Position numbers and translations under genes: made by a program
Notes under the pieces: model-generated
What the model was told of the DNA's origin: nothing
The model's database searches: none
The model's input: only the letters and a program-made list of their open reading frames with translations
Assembly (NCBI RefSeq): GCF_000482505.1
Contig: NZ_AXVL01000011.1
Coordinates: forward strand, 39,675-103,674
Direction of reading: 5' to 3'
Source of the DNA: Leptotrichia trevisanii DSM 22070
GTDB taxonomy: Bacteria; Fusobacteriota; Fusobacteriia; Fusobacteriales; Leptotrichiaceae
Length of the DNA stretch: 64,000 nt
Shown here: positions 16,326 through 26,027 of the stretch, piece after piece
How the letters are laid out: each line of letters opens with the position of its first letter
Position numbering within the stretch: position 1 is the stretch's first letter

Positions 16326-16470
16326 TTAATATTCCAGAATATCATAAGAATGTCCATAATCTCTTATTGCAATTTGAACAGCTTCTTTTCTGCTGTCAGC
16401 AACAATTTGAAAAACTATTTGCTTTATTGGTTGTTCGATTTATAGCTCTAATTGCATATTTTATTGCCAT
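16326..16470 (-). pseudogene. Small gene of about 47 codons with a single frameshift
   Basis: On the minus strand a good Shine-Dalgarno (GAGAGGAG) precedes the ATG at 16470. The frame reads MAIKYAIRAINRTTNK and then reaches a stop. One base later the other frame continues QIVFQIVADSRKEAV and QIAIRDYGHSYDILEY to a stop at 16326. The span is 145 bp (48 codons plus one base), so one extra base breaks an otherwise convincing small protein. I do not recognise it. Either a recent inactivating insertion or a programmed shift; the surrounding decay favours the former. Confidence 0.6.
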
Positions 16471-16517
16471 TGTTATTTATCTCCTCTCTTTTAATTTGTA
16501 CAAATTTACTAAAATTA

Positions 16518-17257
16518 TTACTTTATATTTTCATATTTTTGAATTTTTTCTATTAATTCTTTTTCTTTAACCGTTAGTTTTATATCATTTTCATTTTCAA
16601 TAGAGGGGTTATACCAACTTTTATTTGAAAAATATTCTTTATATTTACCTCTTTTATAAATATATCCTTTTCTTGCAAATATTATATTTCGTAAAAGCCC
16701 TAATTCATCTTTTGAAAAGGCATCTAAAAATTCATATTTATTATTTTGGATTACTATATCTTCAATAAGTTTTAAAACTTGTAAATCATTTAAATAATAT
16801 CTATCATTTTTATTATCGTACATCATGTTTTGTTTAATCCATTTTTCTCCTATACGTGATTTTACTAATTCATCTGTATTTATTCTTATTTCTGAAATAT
16901 CTTTTTCTATAAAAGCAGTCCCCTTTTCAGAATTTGAAGTACTAATATTTTGCATAAACCATACTCCAAAAATAAATAATATCAAAATAAAACCAATTAA
17001 AATTTTATATCTATAAATATAAATTTTTCGTAACCATTTATATCTGGTATATCCTTTTTTGTCGTTTTAGCTATTTTGTTTATTAAAATTATACTTTGGA
17101 TAATTTCATCAGCTATTGGAATATTATCTGGCAGTATAAAATTTATTCTCATTAGCAGTATAAAATTTATTCTCATTAATAGTAATTGAAACCAAAGTGG
17201 AGAAAAAAATTGTATAATAAAAACTATTAAATATATTAAAACTATTAACATCTTCAA
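16518..17257 (-). pseudogene. YARHG-domain membrane protein split by a homopolymer frameshift
   Basis: Two frames appear to be halves of one 246-codon gene. The first (17257-16997) starts with a membrane segment and reads to INKIAKTTKK. The second is open from 17066 and reads GYTRYKWLRK, then a second membrane segment (LIGFILILFIFGVWF). It continues into a C-terminal YARHG domain (LLRNIIFARKGYIYKRGKY, EYFSNKSWYNPS). The shift falls at a run of six T (17055-17060; A6 in the mRNA), and one more base would join the frames. The second half alone has no credible start. YARHG domains occur in envelope proteins. A 24-bp tandem repeat (17131-17178) lies in the first half. Confidence 0.65.
17131..17178. 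repeat. 24-bp exact tandem duplication inside a coding region
   Basis: 17131-17154 and 17155-17178 are identical. Being a multiple of three, the repeat adds eight residues (the protein reads LLMRINFI twice) next to the first membrane segment of the split YARHG gene. Confidence 0.9.
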
Positions 17258-17717
17258 TTCTTCTCCTGTTTATTTGTTATATATTCTTCTAGAAATTCCT
17301 CTAAATCTTTCCCTAAAATATACGTTGAATTTTTCTGAAATTCATATAAATTTATATATTCTTCTACTTTACTGTAATATTCTTGATCTGTATAAAAGTA
17401 TTTAATATATTTTAGATATAATTCATTTGCTTTAGCAAATATAGATTCTGGTGTTTCATCATAATAGTTATCATAATTATATTTAAAATCATCATAAAAT
17501 ACATTTCTATTTTTTGTATCATCATAATTTTTTCCTATAAAATTTGAAAGTTTTCTATTAAAGTCTTTTAATTGATACATCATTTTTTTATCTTCATTTG
17601 TAAAATTTGATTCCCATTTTCGAAATAATGGATGATATAAGTCTTTTCCGTTAATGTTATAATTTTGTCCATAATTTCCCCAATATATATCATCCTCATT
17701 AAAATTTTCAAAGGACT
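17254..17717 (-). pseudogene. 5'-truncated gene of unknown function
   Basis: An in-frame ATG at 17583 gives 109 residues, but the frame is open further upstream to about 17717 and reads as real protein (FNEDDIYWGNYGQNYN, INGKDLYHPLFRKW, ESNFTNEDKK) without any start codon. The gene has therefore lost its 5' end at the junction with the truncated aldolase. The protein is acidic and Tyr/Asn-rich with no recognised domain. Its stop overlaps the next gene's start by 4 bp (ATGA), so it was once in an operon with the YARHG gene. An internal start at 17583 might still yield a product. Confidence 0.6.
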
Positions 17718-18520
17718 AATTTTGAAAATTTGACAGGATATGGAGCTGATAAATACTGTGAAAGTGCGAAAGTAAAAATCAGGAAAGCTTGTGAATCGGA
17801 AAATGCAGATGTTTATTTTTTAGTTGGTGGAACACAGACTAACGCACTTGTGATAAATTCGATGCTGCAGTCTTATGAAGGTGTAATTGCGGCTGAAACG
17901 GGGCATATTAGTGTGCATGAAGCTGGAGCAATTGAACTTACAGGGCATAAAGTTTTGACTTTGTCACATCATAATGGAAAAATCGATGTTAATGAAGTGA
18001 AGGGATATTTACAGACATTTTATGCGGATAAAAATCACGAACATATGGTTTTTCCTGGAATGGTTTATATTTCACACCCAACAGAATATGGCACTTTGTA
18101 TACAAAAAATGAATTAACAGAAATTTCAGAAATTTGTAAAAAATATAAGATTCCGTTATTTTTGGATGGAGCAAGGCTGGCATACGGGCTTATGGCAAAG
18201 GATACGGATGTTATACTTCCAGATATTGCACGGCTTTGTGATGTTTTTTATTTTGGAGGAACAAAAGTTGGAGCATTGCTTGGAGAAGCAGTTGTTTTTA
18301 CCAAAAATAACACACCAAAGAATTTTGTAACAAGAATAAACAGCATAGGTATTGTTTGCAAAGGGAAGACTGCTTGGACTGCAGTTTGACACACATATAA
18401 TCCGTACAAGAAATTGGGAAATATGAATAGAACTGGCTAAAAAATTAAAAAAGGTACTGCACAAAAAAAATTACAGATTTTATATTGAATCTTTGCTAAA
18501 AAATAATCAAAATAATTATA
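17706..18520 (+). pseudogene. Low-specificity threonine aldolase-like pseudogene
   Basis: The frame reads TNFENLTGYGADKYC, FLVGGTQTNALV, ETGHISVHEAGAIE, FLDGARLAYGLM and YFGGTKVGALLGEA. This is the PLP-dependent threonine aldolase / beta-eliminating lyase family, with the active-site Lys in GGTKVGA. The normal N-terminus (about 25 residues) is missing at the junction near 17706-17717. Near 18330 the frame is lost; in another frame AKGRLLGLQFDTHIIR continues the family sequence, then further shifts and a stop follow, and the last ~60 residues of the family are absent. The open part alone (17730-18389) is 219 residues against the usual ~340. Inactive. Confidence 0.85.
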
Positions 18521-18732
18521 AATAAAAAATTAGGAAAAATTCTGATAAAACAGTTTATTTCACATTTTTCTTTATTAATTTTATTATTTTACTTCAAGAA
18601 CGTTTAAAATTTATTTATAAAATTTTAAAAAACACTATGAAAATTAAAAAAAATATGTTACAATTAATAAAGGAAAGTATAATTCAAATATAATGGTAAA
18701 AAAAATAAATAAAAAAGGAAAGAGGTTAAAAT

Positions 18733-19263
18733 ATGGAGAAAAAATCGAAAATTACAGCAATGTTATCTGTATTATTAGTTTCTGCTCCGACTACAGCTAA
18801 AAAAATTACAACATCAAATTTACGTGATAACGCAATGAGAACGACTGCAGTCGAAGTTGATGGAACAGAGATAGAACAATTAGACATCGCTAAGGAAGAG
18901 AAAAATACTAATAATACTGATATTATAGTATTGGATGCAAATAAATTAAAATTTGACTTTAACAGTGCTACAATAAAGGAAGAGTACACTCCGATATTAG
19001 AAAAATTAAAAAACTATATAGAAGCTAAAAATGAAAAAATCTCAATTATTGGGTATACTGATTCTAAAGGTACTAAAGAATACAATAAGGAATTATCTTT
19101 ACGAAGAGCAGAAAGTCTGGAAGAAAAACTGATAGAATTAGGACTTTCGCCTGAAAAAATTATTGAAACAAAAGGAAATGGAGATAATAGCCCAATCGCT
19201 TCAAATGACACAGAAGAAGGAAGAGCAATAAATAGACGTATTGAGGTTCAATTTATTCGGTAA
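18733..19263 (+). CDS. OmpA-family C-terminal domain protein
   Basis: 176 residues. A weak N-terminal signal (hydrophobic TAMLSVLLVSAPTTA) leads into a linker. The C-terminal OmpA-like peptidoglycan-binding domain covers about 75-176: LDANKLKFDFNSATIKEEY, ISIIGYTDSKGTKEYNKELS, RRAESLEEKLIELGLSPEKI, and the closing GRAINRRIEVQF with the conserved Asp and Arg that bind diaminopimelate. It links the outer envelope to peptidoglycan. An AAGGAAAGAGG Shine-Dalgarno precedes the ATG and a terminator follows at 19278-19304. It is the first intact gene after the scar region. Confidence 0.85.
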   Translation: MEKKSKITAMLSVLLVSAPTTAKKITTSNLRDNAMRTTAVEVDGTEIEQLDIAKEEKNTNNTDIIVLDANKLKFDFNSATIKEEYTPILEKLKNYIEAKNEKISIIGYTDSKGTKEYNKELSLRRAESLEEKLIELGLSPEKIIETKGNGDNSPIASNDTEEGRAINRRIEVQFIR

Positions 19264-19277
19264 TAAAATAAAATTAG

Positions 19278-19304
19278 AAAGCCAGATATATTAAATTTGG
19301 CTTT
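19278..19304 (+). terminator. Terminator after the OmpA-like gene
   Basis: AAAGCCAGAT pairs with ATTTGGCTTT (one G-U), followed by a run of T on the plus strand. It lies between convergent genes and may serve cutC as well. Confidence 0.75.
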
Positions 19305-19312
19305 TTTGTTAT

Positions 19313-20071
19313 CTATAAATTTCGTAAATAATCAGTCATTTCCTTCACTAACTTTTCATCTGTTTCCAGAATTTCAAACTCATTAAACTCTTTTAGTCCC
19401 ATATTTACATCTTGTTTTTTGTATTCCATTTTACTTTGCTTTATTGTTTTGGCAGAAAAGTGAAAATTGGTTGCCCCTGTAGAATTTGCTATTTCACCAA
19501 TATTTTCCATATTTAATCCTGCCCCGACAAGTATTTCAGTTTTACTTTTGTTATTTTTATTTGAAAGTCCAACTAATTCCTTCAATAATTTTTTACCTTT
19601 TAAACAATTTTGTGCTTGCCCAGATGTTAATATATTCTGAATTCCCAGTTCATGTAACTGATAAAATGCCTCTATCGGATTTTTACACACATCAAAGGCC
19701 CTATGAAATGTTATTGGCGTTCCGTGAGCTTCATCTATAAATTTTTTCATATTATATAAATCAATTTCTCCATTTTTAGTCAAAATTCCTACAACTATGC
19801 CATCTGCTCCCAATTCTTTAAACATTTTTATTTCATTTCTTATAATATTTACCTCATAATCTGAATACAAAAAATCTCCAAATCGGGGACGTATTAATAT
19901 GTTTATTGGTATATTCACATTTTTCCTTACTTCTTCAAATAGACTTTTTGTAGGTGTAGTTCCTCCAATTATTAAGTTACTGCAAAGCTCCAGCCTTGTA
20001 GCTCCACCTCTTTGGGCATTTATTGCTGATTCCACGCTATCTACACATATTTCAAGAGTATATTTTCTCAT
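19313..20071 (-). CDS. cutC: Copper homeostasis protein CutC family
   Basis: About 252 residues. I prefer the ATG at 20071 because AGGAG lies 8-9 nt upstream; the in-frame ATG at 20080 directly abuts it. A TIM-barrel protein with the family landmarks LEICVDSVESAINAQRGGA, RLELCSNLIIGGTTPT, NILIRPRFGDF, GILTKNGEID, TFHRAFD and LTSGQA. CutC homologues have been tied to copper tolerance, but their exact biochemistry is unsettled. The length matches the family. It is convergent with the OmpA-like gene. Cytoplasmic by lack of a signal. Confidence 0.9.
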   Translation of the reverse strand: MRKYTLEICVDSVESAINAQRGGATRLELCSNLIIGGTTPTKSLFEEVRKNVNIPINILIRPRFGDFLYSDYEVNIIRNEIKMFKELGADGIVVGILTKNGEIDLYNMKKFIDEAHGTPITFHRAFDVCKNPIEAFYQLHELGIQNILTSGQAQNCLKGKKLLKELVGLSNKNNKSKTEILVGAGLNMENIGEIANSTGATNFHFSAKTIKQSKMEYKKQDVNMGLKEFNEFEILETDEKLVKEMTDYLRNL

Positions 20072-20179
20072 TTTTCTCATCTCCTATGATAATTTGATTT
20101 TAGAATATTTGAATACGAAAAAACATTAGAAAATATCAGTTTCCTAATATCCCTAATGCTAATTTCATTATTATATATT

Positions 20180-23100
20180 TTATAATCCTGCTCCAAATTC
20201 AAATCCTTTTCCAGAATATTTAAACTGTGCATTTTTTTCCGGGAATGGTGTTACTCCGAATTTTAATGAAACTACTGGATAATAACCTAACTTTTTTTTG
20301 TTTGGCTTATCCCATTTCATTCCTGCTCCAATTTCCCATTCCACATTTTCAAATCTATGAGTCAAAGTTGCCATTCCTAAAGTTAGTTTATTAACTTTTC
20401 TTGCATACCATGAACTTTCATAAATTTCTGGATCAGAGGATTTTGGTGCTCCATTTTGTACATACTGGATTTTACCTCCAATCCACCATGGCTTATCAGG
20501 ATCATTTGAAAACATGTATTTTCCTTCAAATTCGTGTTTCCTAAAGTCATACGTACTGTTACGTGTGGCATTTTTTCTATAGATTCTATCAGGGCGTTCC
20601 ATTATAAAAGCATATCTGACAAACATCTTTTCCAAATATCCGGCTTCAACCTTGAAGGTTAAATCATTAATTCTGGCAAATCCTTTCATTCCACTTGGAT
20701 TAGCTGCATCAGAGCCATCTAGTTGCATATCCATTCCAATTTGGAAGTATTTTTTATGACTTCTTAAATTTTGAAGTTTTGCATTAAAGTCATTTAGACT
20801 GAATTTATTTTGACGATAATTTTCTTCTTCCACATAACTCTTATATGCCTCTTCTTCCTCACTGCTCAAAAATAATCTATCGTCACTATTTACCAGAATT
20901 TTATCAATTGAAGATTTATTGGCATTATTGATAGAAAATTCCTGAGTGTTTGAATTTCTTACCATGCTTGTATTTTTTATTTGATTTTCAGTTATATCAA
21001 TTTCAGTTTCTCGAGCCTTCTCTTTTTCTTTTTTATCTAAATCAGCTGCGTATCTAGGTTTGGAATTATTTTCATATTTATATAAAAATCCTATTGTTGT
21101 ATAGTCGTTTCCACGGATATATCTGTCATCTGAAGTAACAATCGGAGTGTTATTCAGATCCCTGTATATCTTTTTACCAAATCCAAAATTTATTCTGAAA
21201 TAGTGATCTGATTCAAATTTTTTATTTTTCATTTTTGATGTATCGTAAACAAATCCTAGTTTATGATAGTTAGTTTTTAACTTTAAGGCAGGTAATCCGA
21301 AAGTTGCCACATTTCCATAAATATCATTTGTCTTATTTATTGAATTAGTGTATTCAAATCCCCACTCATTAAAGTTCACTCCGAAAGTTCTTTCCTTTAA
21401 AGATTCCTTATAAATTTTCTGATTCCATCCAAGACTTGTATTATATGGGAATAACTGCTTATTCTTTTCATTGAATCTGTATAAGAAGTTATCTCCGGCG
21501 TCAGACAGGTAACCATATTGAATTTCCCTATTAAAATCCCTTTCAGATTTGAAATTTTCAAATTCATATTGCTCATTATTAGAAAAATCAAAACTTACAA
21601 ATCTTTTATTGGCAATGTCAGCCTTGAAATAGTTTCTAATGTATCTGTTTTTTAACCAGTCATCTTGAAAATGTCTGTCATCTCTCATAGTTAAATTGTA
21701 GTTGAACGTTATATTTCCAATTTGATACCTGAAGTCATCCCTAAGCCCCAGTGCATTTGTTGGAATTTCTACAATGTCAAAGCCGTTATACATTGCACTT
21801 CCCGCTGTTGTCTTCTGGAAAGTGACAGTTGCATCATTTGTAACTTTTACATCATATTTATTATTTTTTTTCGATGTGTTGTCGAAAAATGTCGTGAATA
21901 ATCTTGTATCAAGGGTGAAAATTCTCATTGATGGACTTTGCCGTATTATTTCTCCGCTTGCGTCCCTTGCCACCTTGTAGCCTGTTTCTGAAGACAAGTC
22001 TTCCACTTTTCTTCCATTTCTAAATTCAGGCACTCCTAAACTACTGTAATCACGATTTTCAAAAGCCAGGTTATACCCAATAAATGAATTTTTTATAGGG
22101 ATATCAATTCTGTCATTTCCTATGTTAAATCTTTGTGATCTATATTTTTCATAAATAATCTTTTTAGGACGACGAATTATTTCATTATCTTGAAATACTT
22201 TATAAATTCGACTTTCATCAGCAGTTGCTGAATTTAAAAATAATGAATTGTAATTTTCATTATCTCTTGTGTAATCATATTCGTATTCTTTTTTTTGTAC
22301 ATCAACTTGCTTTACCTGTGCACCGAAATAAAGAGTATTTGTTAAATTTTGATATGCAGTTTTAGGCTTATATCCAAAGAAATCACTTTCTCTGAACGGA
22401 TAATAATTTCCAAAAGTCAGTCCCAATTCTTTTCTCTTATCATATGCTACGTTCTGTACCCAGTGAATTGTCTTGTCATCGCCACGATCACGCATTCCAA
22501 ACAGTTCTCCATATTCATCCTTGTCAGAATTCAAATAATCAAACTTTATTTTCGGGCCTCTAAAATCAATTCCATAACTTCTTTTTTTCCTGTAGGAATT
22601 CAAGTCTCCGACATATCCTGGATTAATATCACGAAAATCTTCGTTATCAACTGTTATTGCAACATTTGTATTTCCATTTGTATATTTTATACTTTTGTAT
22701 AAGTCAACATCGGTTCTACGTGGATCTAAATCATCATCTTCTACAATTTTATCATTTATTTCAGTCAAGGCTTTAAGAGCATGCTTATCTTGCGTCCAGT
22801 AATATTTTGCATTAAATTCGCCATTTTGCCCAAGTTCCTGATTAATATTAAAATCCCAGAATCCAATATGGCTATATTTGTCCACAAAATCTGTATAGTC
22901 ATCCTTTAATTCGTTTCCATTGATGGCATACATTAGATTTGTTGTAATGTTTTGATAATTCAGGTTCCAGATTCCATAGCCGGCATCATAAAACTTTCTA
23001 TCTTCTTTAGCTTTTTTAGGAGTATTTGTAACTTTGTGATTCCATTTGAAATCCCATTCTTTCCTATGGTTTCCAATTGGAACGACAACTCTGTTTACAA

Positions 23101-23866
23101 ATATATTTCCTGAATTATTTCCCCAGAAGGAATAATCATTTGAAAATTTTAATGCCAGTTTTTTCTTTGTGCTCAGCTCAAAATCCACGAATCCCTGTGC
23201 AAGAGGCCCTAAATCATAGTCAAACCCCGTAATTCCAAAGAGTCCCCTGTCGCTGTCCATCCCAATGTATGGAAAGAGCGTTGCCCTCTGTGATGCAGGT
23301 TTTAGTGAAGTTACGTAATATGGTAATTTAAACCAGGTTTTCCCACCTGCAAAAAGTCCTATGTTTCTTGCAATGGCTTTTCTGTTTGGATAAATTTCCA
23401 GCTCGTCTGCATTTATTTTATAGCTTGGATTTTCATAGGGACTGGTTGTAAACCATCCATTTTTTATAAAAATTAATTTATTTCCTTCAGCCAGTGTTTC
23501 CTCTCCACCATAACGCAGTTTCACATTAGCATCATAACTTTCTGAATTAAATATCTTTGCTAATTTTGTATCCATGTCAAAAATAAGGTTATCAGCTTTT
23601 ATAATTTGAGAACCTTGAATAAATTCAACATTTCCAGAGCCTGAAAGGATGTTTTTGTTGGCAATTTTTCTTAATTTGTCTGCATTTATTGTAAAATCGC
23701 CATATTTTACAGTAACATTACCTTCAGTATTTATTTCTTCTGTTTCCAGATTGATTGTAGATTTTTCTGTTTCCAGTTCTATAACTTGTCCAGCAGCATT
23801 CATCTTGCCAAAAAGTATAATATAAAACAGTAAAATAAACAATACTTTGTATCTAATTCTTTTCAT
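20180..23866 (-). CDS. lptD: LPS assembly outer-membrane protein LptD (OstA), unusually long
   Basis: 1228 residues. After a signal peptide (about 1-24, ending MNAA) comes the LptA/OstA-type N-domain: EINTEGNVTVKYGDFTINAD, LSGSGNVEFIQGSQIIKADN. A long beta-barrel follows, rich in alternating Tyr/Phe strands and ending with the outer-membrane-type FEFGAGL. LptD with LptE puts LPS into the outer leaflet. E. coli LptD is about 780 residues, so this one has some 400 extra, spread through the barrel region, including a charged low-complexity stretch (about 950-1020). The size and the LPS pathway indicate a diderm. A strong promoter lies at 23902-23930. Confidence 0.88.
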   Translation of the reverse strand: MKRIRYKVLFILLFYIILFGKMNAAGQVIELETEKSTINLETEEINTEGNVTVKYGDFTINADKLRKIANKNILSGSGNVEFIQGSQIIKADNLIFDMDTKLAKIFNSESYDANVKLRYGGEETLAEGNKLIFIKNGWFTTSPYENPSYKINADELEIYPNRKAIARNIGLFAGGKTWFKLPYYVTSLKPASQRATLFPYIGMDSDRGLFGITGFDYDLGPLAQGFVDFELSTKKKLALKFSNDYSFWGNNSGNIFVNRVVVPIGNHRKEWDFKWNHKVTNTPKKAKEDRKFYDAGYGIWNLNYQNITTNLMYAINGNELKDDYTDFVDKYSHIGFWDFNINQELGQNGEFNAKYYWTQDKHALKALTEINDKIVEDDDLDPRRTDVDLYKSIKYTNGNTNVAITVDNEDFRDINPGYVGDLNSYRKKRSYGIDFRGPKIKFDYLNSDKDEYGELFGMRDRGDDKTIHWVQNVAYDKRKELGLTFGNYYPFRESDFFGYKPKTAYQNLTNTLYFGAQVKQVDVQKKEYEYDYTRDNENYNSLFLNSATADESRIYKVFQDNEIIRRPKKIIYEKYRSQRFNIGNDRIDIPIKNSFIGYNLAFENRDYSSLGVPEFRNGRKVEDLSSETGYKVARDASGEIIRQSPSMRIFTLDTRLFTTFFDNTSKKNNKYDVKVTNDATVTFQKTTAGSAMYNGFDIVEIPTNALGLRDDFRYQIGNITFNYNLTMRDDRHFQDDWLKNRYIRNYFKADIANKRFVSFDFSNNEQYEFENFKSERDFNREIQYGYLSDAGDNFLYRFNEKNKQLFPYNTSLGWNQKIYKESLKERTFGVNFNEWGFEYTNSINKTNDIYGNVATFGLPALKLKTNYHKLGFVYDTSKMKNKKFESDHYFRINFGFGKKIYRDLNNTPIVTSDDRYIRGNDYTTIGFLYKYENNSKPRYAADLDKKEKEKARETEIDITENQIKNTSMVRNSNTQEFSINNANKSSIDKILVNSDDRLFLSSEEEEAYKSYVEEENYRQNKFSLNDFNAKLQNLRSHKKYFQIGMDMQLDGSDAANPSGMKGFARINDLTFKVEAGYLEKMFVRYAFIMERPDRIYRKNATRNSTYDFRKHEFEGKYMFSNDPDKPWWIGGKIQYVQNGAPKSSDPEIYESSWYARKVNKLTLGMATLTHRFENVEWEIGAGMKWDKPNKKKLGYYPVVSLKFGVTPFPEKNAQFKYSGKGFEFGAGL

Positions 23867-23901
23867 TTTTTCAACCTTTTATTTTATTAGAGTTTTGCTA
23901 A

Positions 23902-23930
23902 ATTATACCATACTTTTATACTTATAACAA
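23902..23930 (-). promoter_or_regulatory. lptD promoter
   Basis: On the minus strand TTGTTA (23925-23930), a 17-nt spacer and a consensus TATAAT (23902-23907), about 36 bp before the lptD start. Confidence 0.7.
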
Positions 23931-23968
23931 TTTATTTTATATTTGAAAGGCTTTAATTAAGTTTTTTA

Positions 23969-24631
23969 CTACAAAACGTATTTTTTCCCAAATAACATCA
24001 TTTTTTCTATATTTGCGATAACTAATAGTACATTATTTTCTCTTATTATAGTATTTGGAAGTGGCATAATATTTAGTTCTTTTTCATCTTTTATCCCGAT
24101 AATATTCATTTCATATTTATTTCTCAAATTTAATTCTATAAGATTTTTTCCATCAAAATCCTTTGGTGCTTTTATTTCAAACACTCTATATTTTTCTGAA
24201 AATTTAAAATGTTCCGTTATATTGGGCCTTATTACCCCAAGTGCTGTTTCCTTGGCCATCGTTTCTTCTGGATAAACAACGGAAGTTGCACCAATCTTTT
24301 TTAAAATTTTCCCCTGTAATTCATTTTTTGCCTTACAAATGATAGTTTTTATTCCCATTTCCTTTAAAATTACCGTAACAAATACACTGGACTGAGTATT
24401 GTCTCCAATGCAGACAAAAGCAGTGTCAAAGTCATCATTTATTACTTTCCTGATTGAATTTTCGTCTGTCACATCCAATGTAATTGCATCACTTGCGATT
24501 TCATCATCAATTACCTTTTGTACACGATCCTCCCTTTGATCTATTGCCAGTACCATTTTACCATTTTCATATAATGTCTGAGTTACACTTCTACCAAATG
24601 TTCCAAGCCCAATTACTAAATATCCTGCCAT
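23969..24631 (-). CDS. ktrA: Potassium uptake regulatory subunit KtrA/TrkA type
   Basis: 220 residues. The N-terminal RCK domain is a Rossmann fold with GLGTFGRSV near the start, acidic VLAIDQREDRV, DVTDENS and VCIGDNTQSS. A C-terminal RCK_C domain (about 135-218) ends NNVLLVIANIEKMMLFGKK. It forms a cytoplasmic ring under the KtrB pore that gates it with ATP/ADP or NAD(H). It starts 14 bp after the KtrB gene and is clearly co-transcribed with it. The size is the short KtrA type, not the double TrkA. Confidence 0.9.
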   Translation of the reverse strand: MAGYLVIGLGTFGRSVTQTLYENGKMVLAIDQREDRVQKVIDDEIASDAITLDVTDENSIRKVINDDFDTAFVCIGDNTQSSVFVTVILKEMGIKTIICKAKNELQGKILKKIGATSVVYPEETMAKETALGVIRPNITEHFKFSEKYRVFEIKAPKDFDGKNLIELNLRNKYEMNIIGIKDEKELNIMPLPNTIIRENNVLLVIANIEKMMLFGKKYVL

Positions 24632-24645
24632 TTTTCACCTCTTCC

Positions 24646-25983
24646 TTATCCTATCAAAATGTCTTCCTTTGGATAAACATATCTTCCTTTTGGATTTTTC
24701 ATTCTGGACAAGGCCAATGTTATTGTTAGTGGCCCAACTCGTCCAACAAACATCGTAATCATAATTAACAGTTTAGAAATGCTCGATAATTGCGGCGTTA
24801 AATCCCGTGATAATCCCACCGTTCCAAAAGCAGATACCAGTTCAAATCCTAATTCTATAACTCTTATATCCTCCAGCCAAATTAATAAAAATAATACTAC
24901 AGCAACATACATAATTGATATAAAAACAATAACCATAGCTTTATTATATATTTTCCAGCTGATTCTTCTCTTGTTGTATTCCAGATGTTCCTTATTTTTT
25001 ATAGTTGTAACTATCCCAAAAAGTATCAATCCGGCTGTAGTAGTTTTTATTCCACCACCTGTTGAGCCAGGTGAGGCTCCGATAAACATTAATACTACAA
25101 ACAGAAAAACTGTAGGTTCCCGCAGTTCAGCTATGGAAATTGTATTAAATCCAGCCGTTCTTGTTGTTACACTTTGAAAAAAGGCGGCTCCTATCTTTTC
25201 AAAAAATGGCAATGTTCCTAATGTTTTATTGTTTGAATATTCTAGGATAAATGTTATAATTGTCCCAAATATTATTAGAAAAATTGACATTTTTATAGCT
25301 ATTCTTGTAGTAGTAGTAAGCCTTTTATCTTTTTTTAGAAAATATTGATAAATATTAAGAATTGCTGCAAAACCTATTCCGCCTAAAAAAATTAAGACAG
25401 GAATTACAGTGTTTATTATTATACTGTTTTTAAAATCACTTAAATTATTTGAAAATAATGCAAACCCGGCATTACAAAATGCGGAAATAGAATGAAATAT
25501 AGCATAATAAGCCGCTGTCTTATAATCAAATATTTTTATAAATTTTAAAAATAATATTGCAGCCCCGATAATTTCTATTATAAAAACCGTAGTCAAAACT
25601 TTTTTTACAAATTTTTGTATTTCAAATGTTGTATTTGTGTTTATATCTTCCTGTATCAATTTTTTAGTAAAATATCCAACTTTTTTTGAAATCATTGTTA
25701 CAACTATTGTTGAGAATGTGATAATTCCAATTCCACCAAGCTGAATTAATACCATAATAACTGTTTTTCCAAATAAATTATAGACTTTGCTCACATCATT
25801 TACTGTAAGTCCCGTTACACAAACAGCCGACGTTGCCGTAAACATACCCTCAAGTAAATTTGTCCTTTGTCCATTTTCTATTGCAATTGGCAAAGAAAGC
25901 AAAAAGCCGCCTATTAATATAATTATTACGAATGATACTAAAATTACGGTGTAAGGGGAAATTTCTTTTTGTTTTCCTAACAT
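24646..25983 (-). CDS. ktrB: Potassium transporter KtrB/TrkH-type pore
   Basis: 445 residues with eight membrane segments and four pore loops. The filter glycines are visible in TSAVCVTGLT, FHSISAFCNAGFAL, SVTTRTAGFNT and SAFGTVGLSRDLT. The second half contains GASPGSTGGGIKTTT, the family's gating-loop signature. It imports K+ (usually Na+-coupled for Ktr) and works with the KtrA subunit encoded directly downstream. The gene is followed by a MarR-family regulator upstream on the same strand. Confidence 0.92.
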   Translation of the reverse strand: MLGKQKEISPYTVILVSFVIIILIGGFLLSLPIAIENGQRTNLLEGMFTATSAVCVTGLTVNDVSKVYNLFGKTVIMVLIQLGGIGIITFSTIVVTMISKKVGYFTKKLIQEDINTNTTFEIQKFVKKVLTTVFIIEIIGAAILFLKFIKIFDYKTAAYYAIFHSISAFCNAGFALFSNNLSDFKNSIIINTVIPVLIFLGGIGFAAILNIYQYFLKKDKRLTTTTRIAIKMSIFLIIFGTIITFILEYSNNKTLGTLPFFEKIGAAFFQSVTTRTAGFNTISIAELREPTVFLFVVLMFIGASPGSTGGGIKTTTAGLILFGIVTTIKNKEHLEYNKRRISWKIYNKAMVIVFISIMYVAVVLFLLIWLEDIRVIELGFELVSAFGTVGLSRDLTPQLSSISKLLIMITMFVGRVGPLTITLALSRMKNPKGRYVYPKEDILIG

Positions 25984-26027
25984 CAGAATCTCCTAACTTT
26001 CTGTTTATATAAAATTATTTTTAATTT

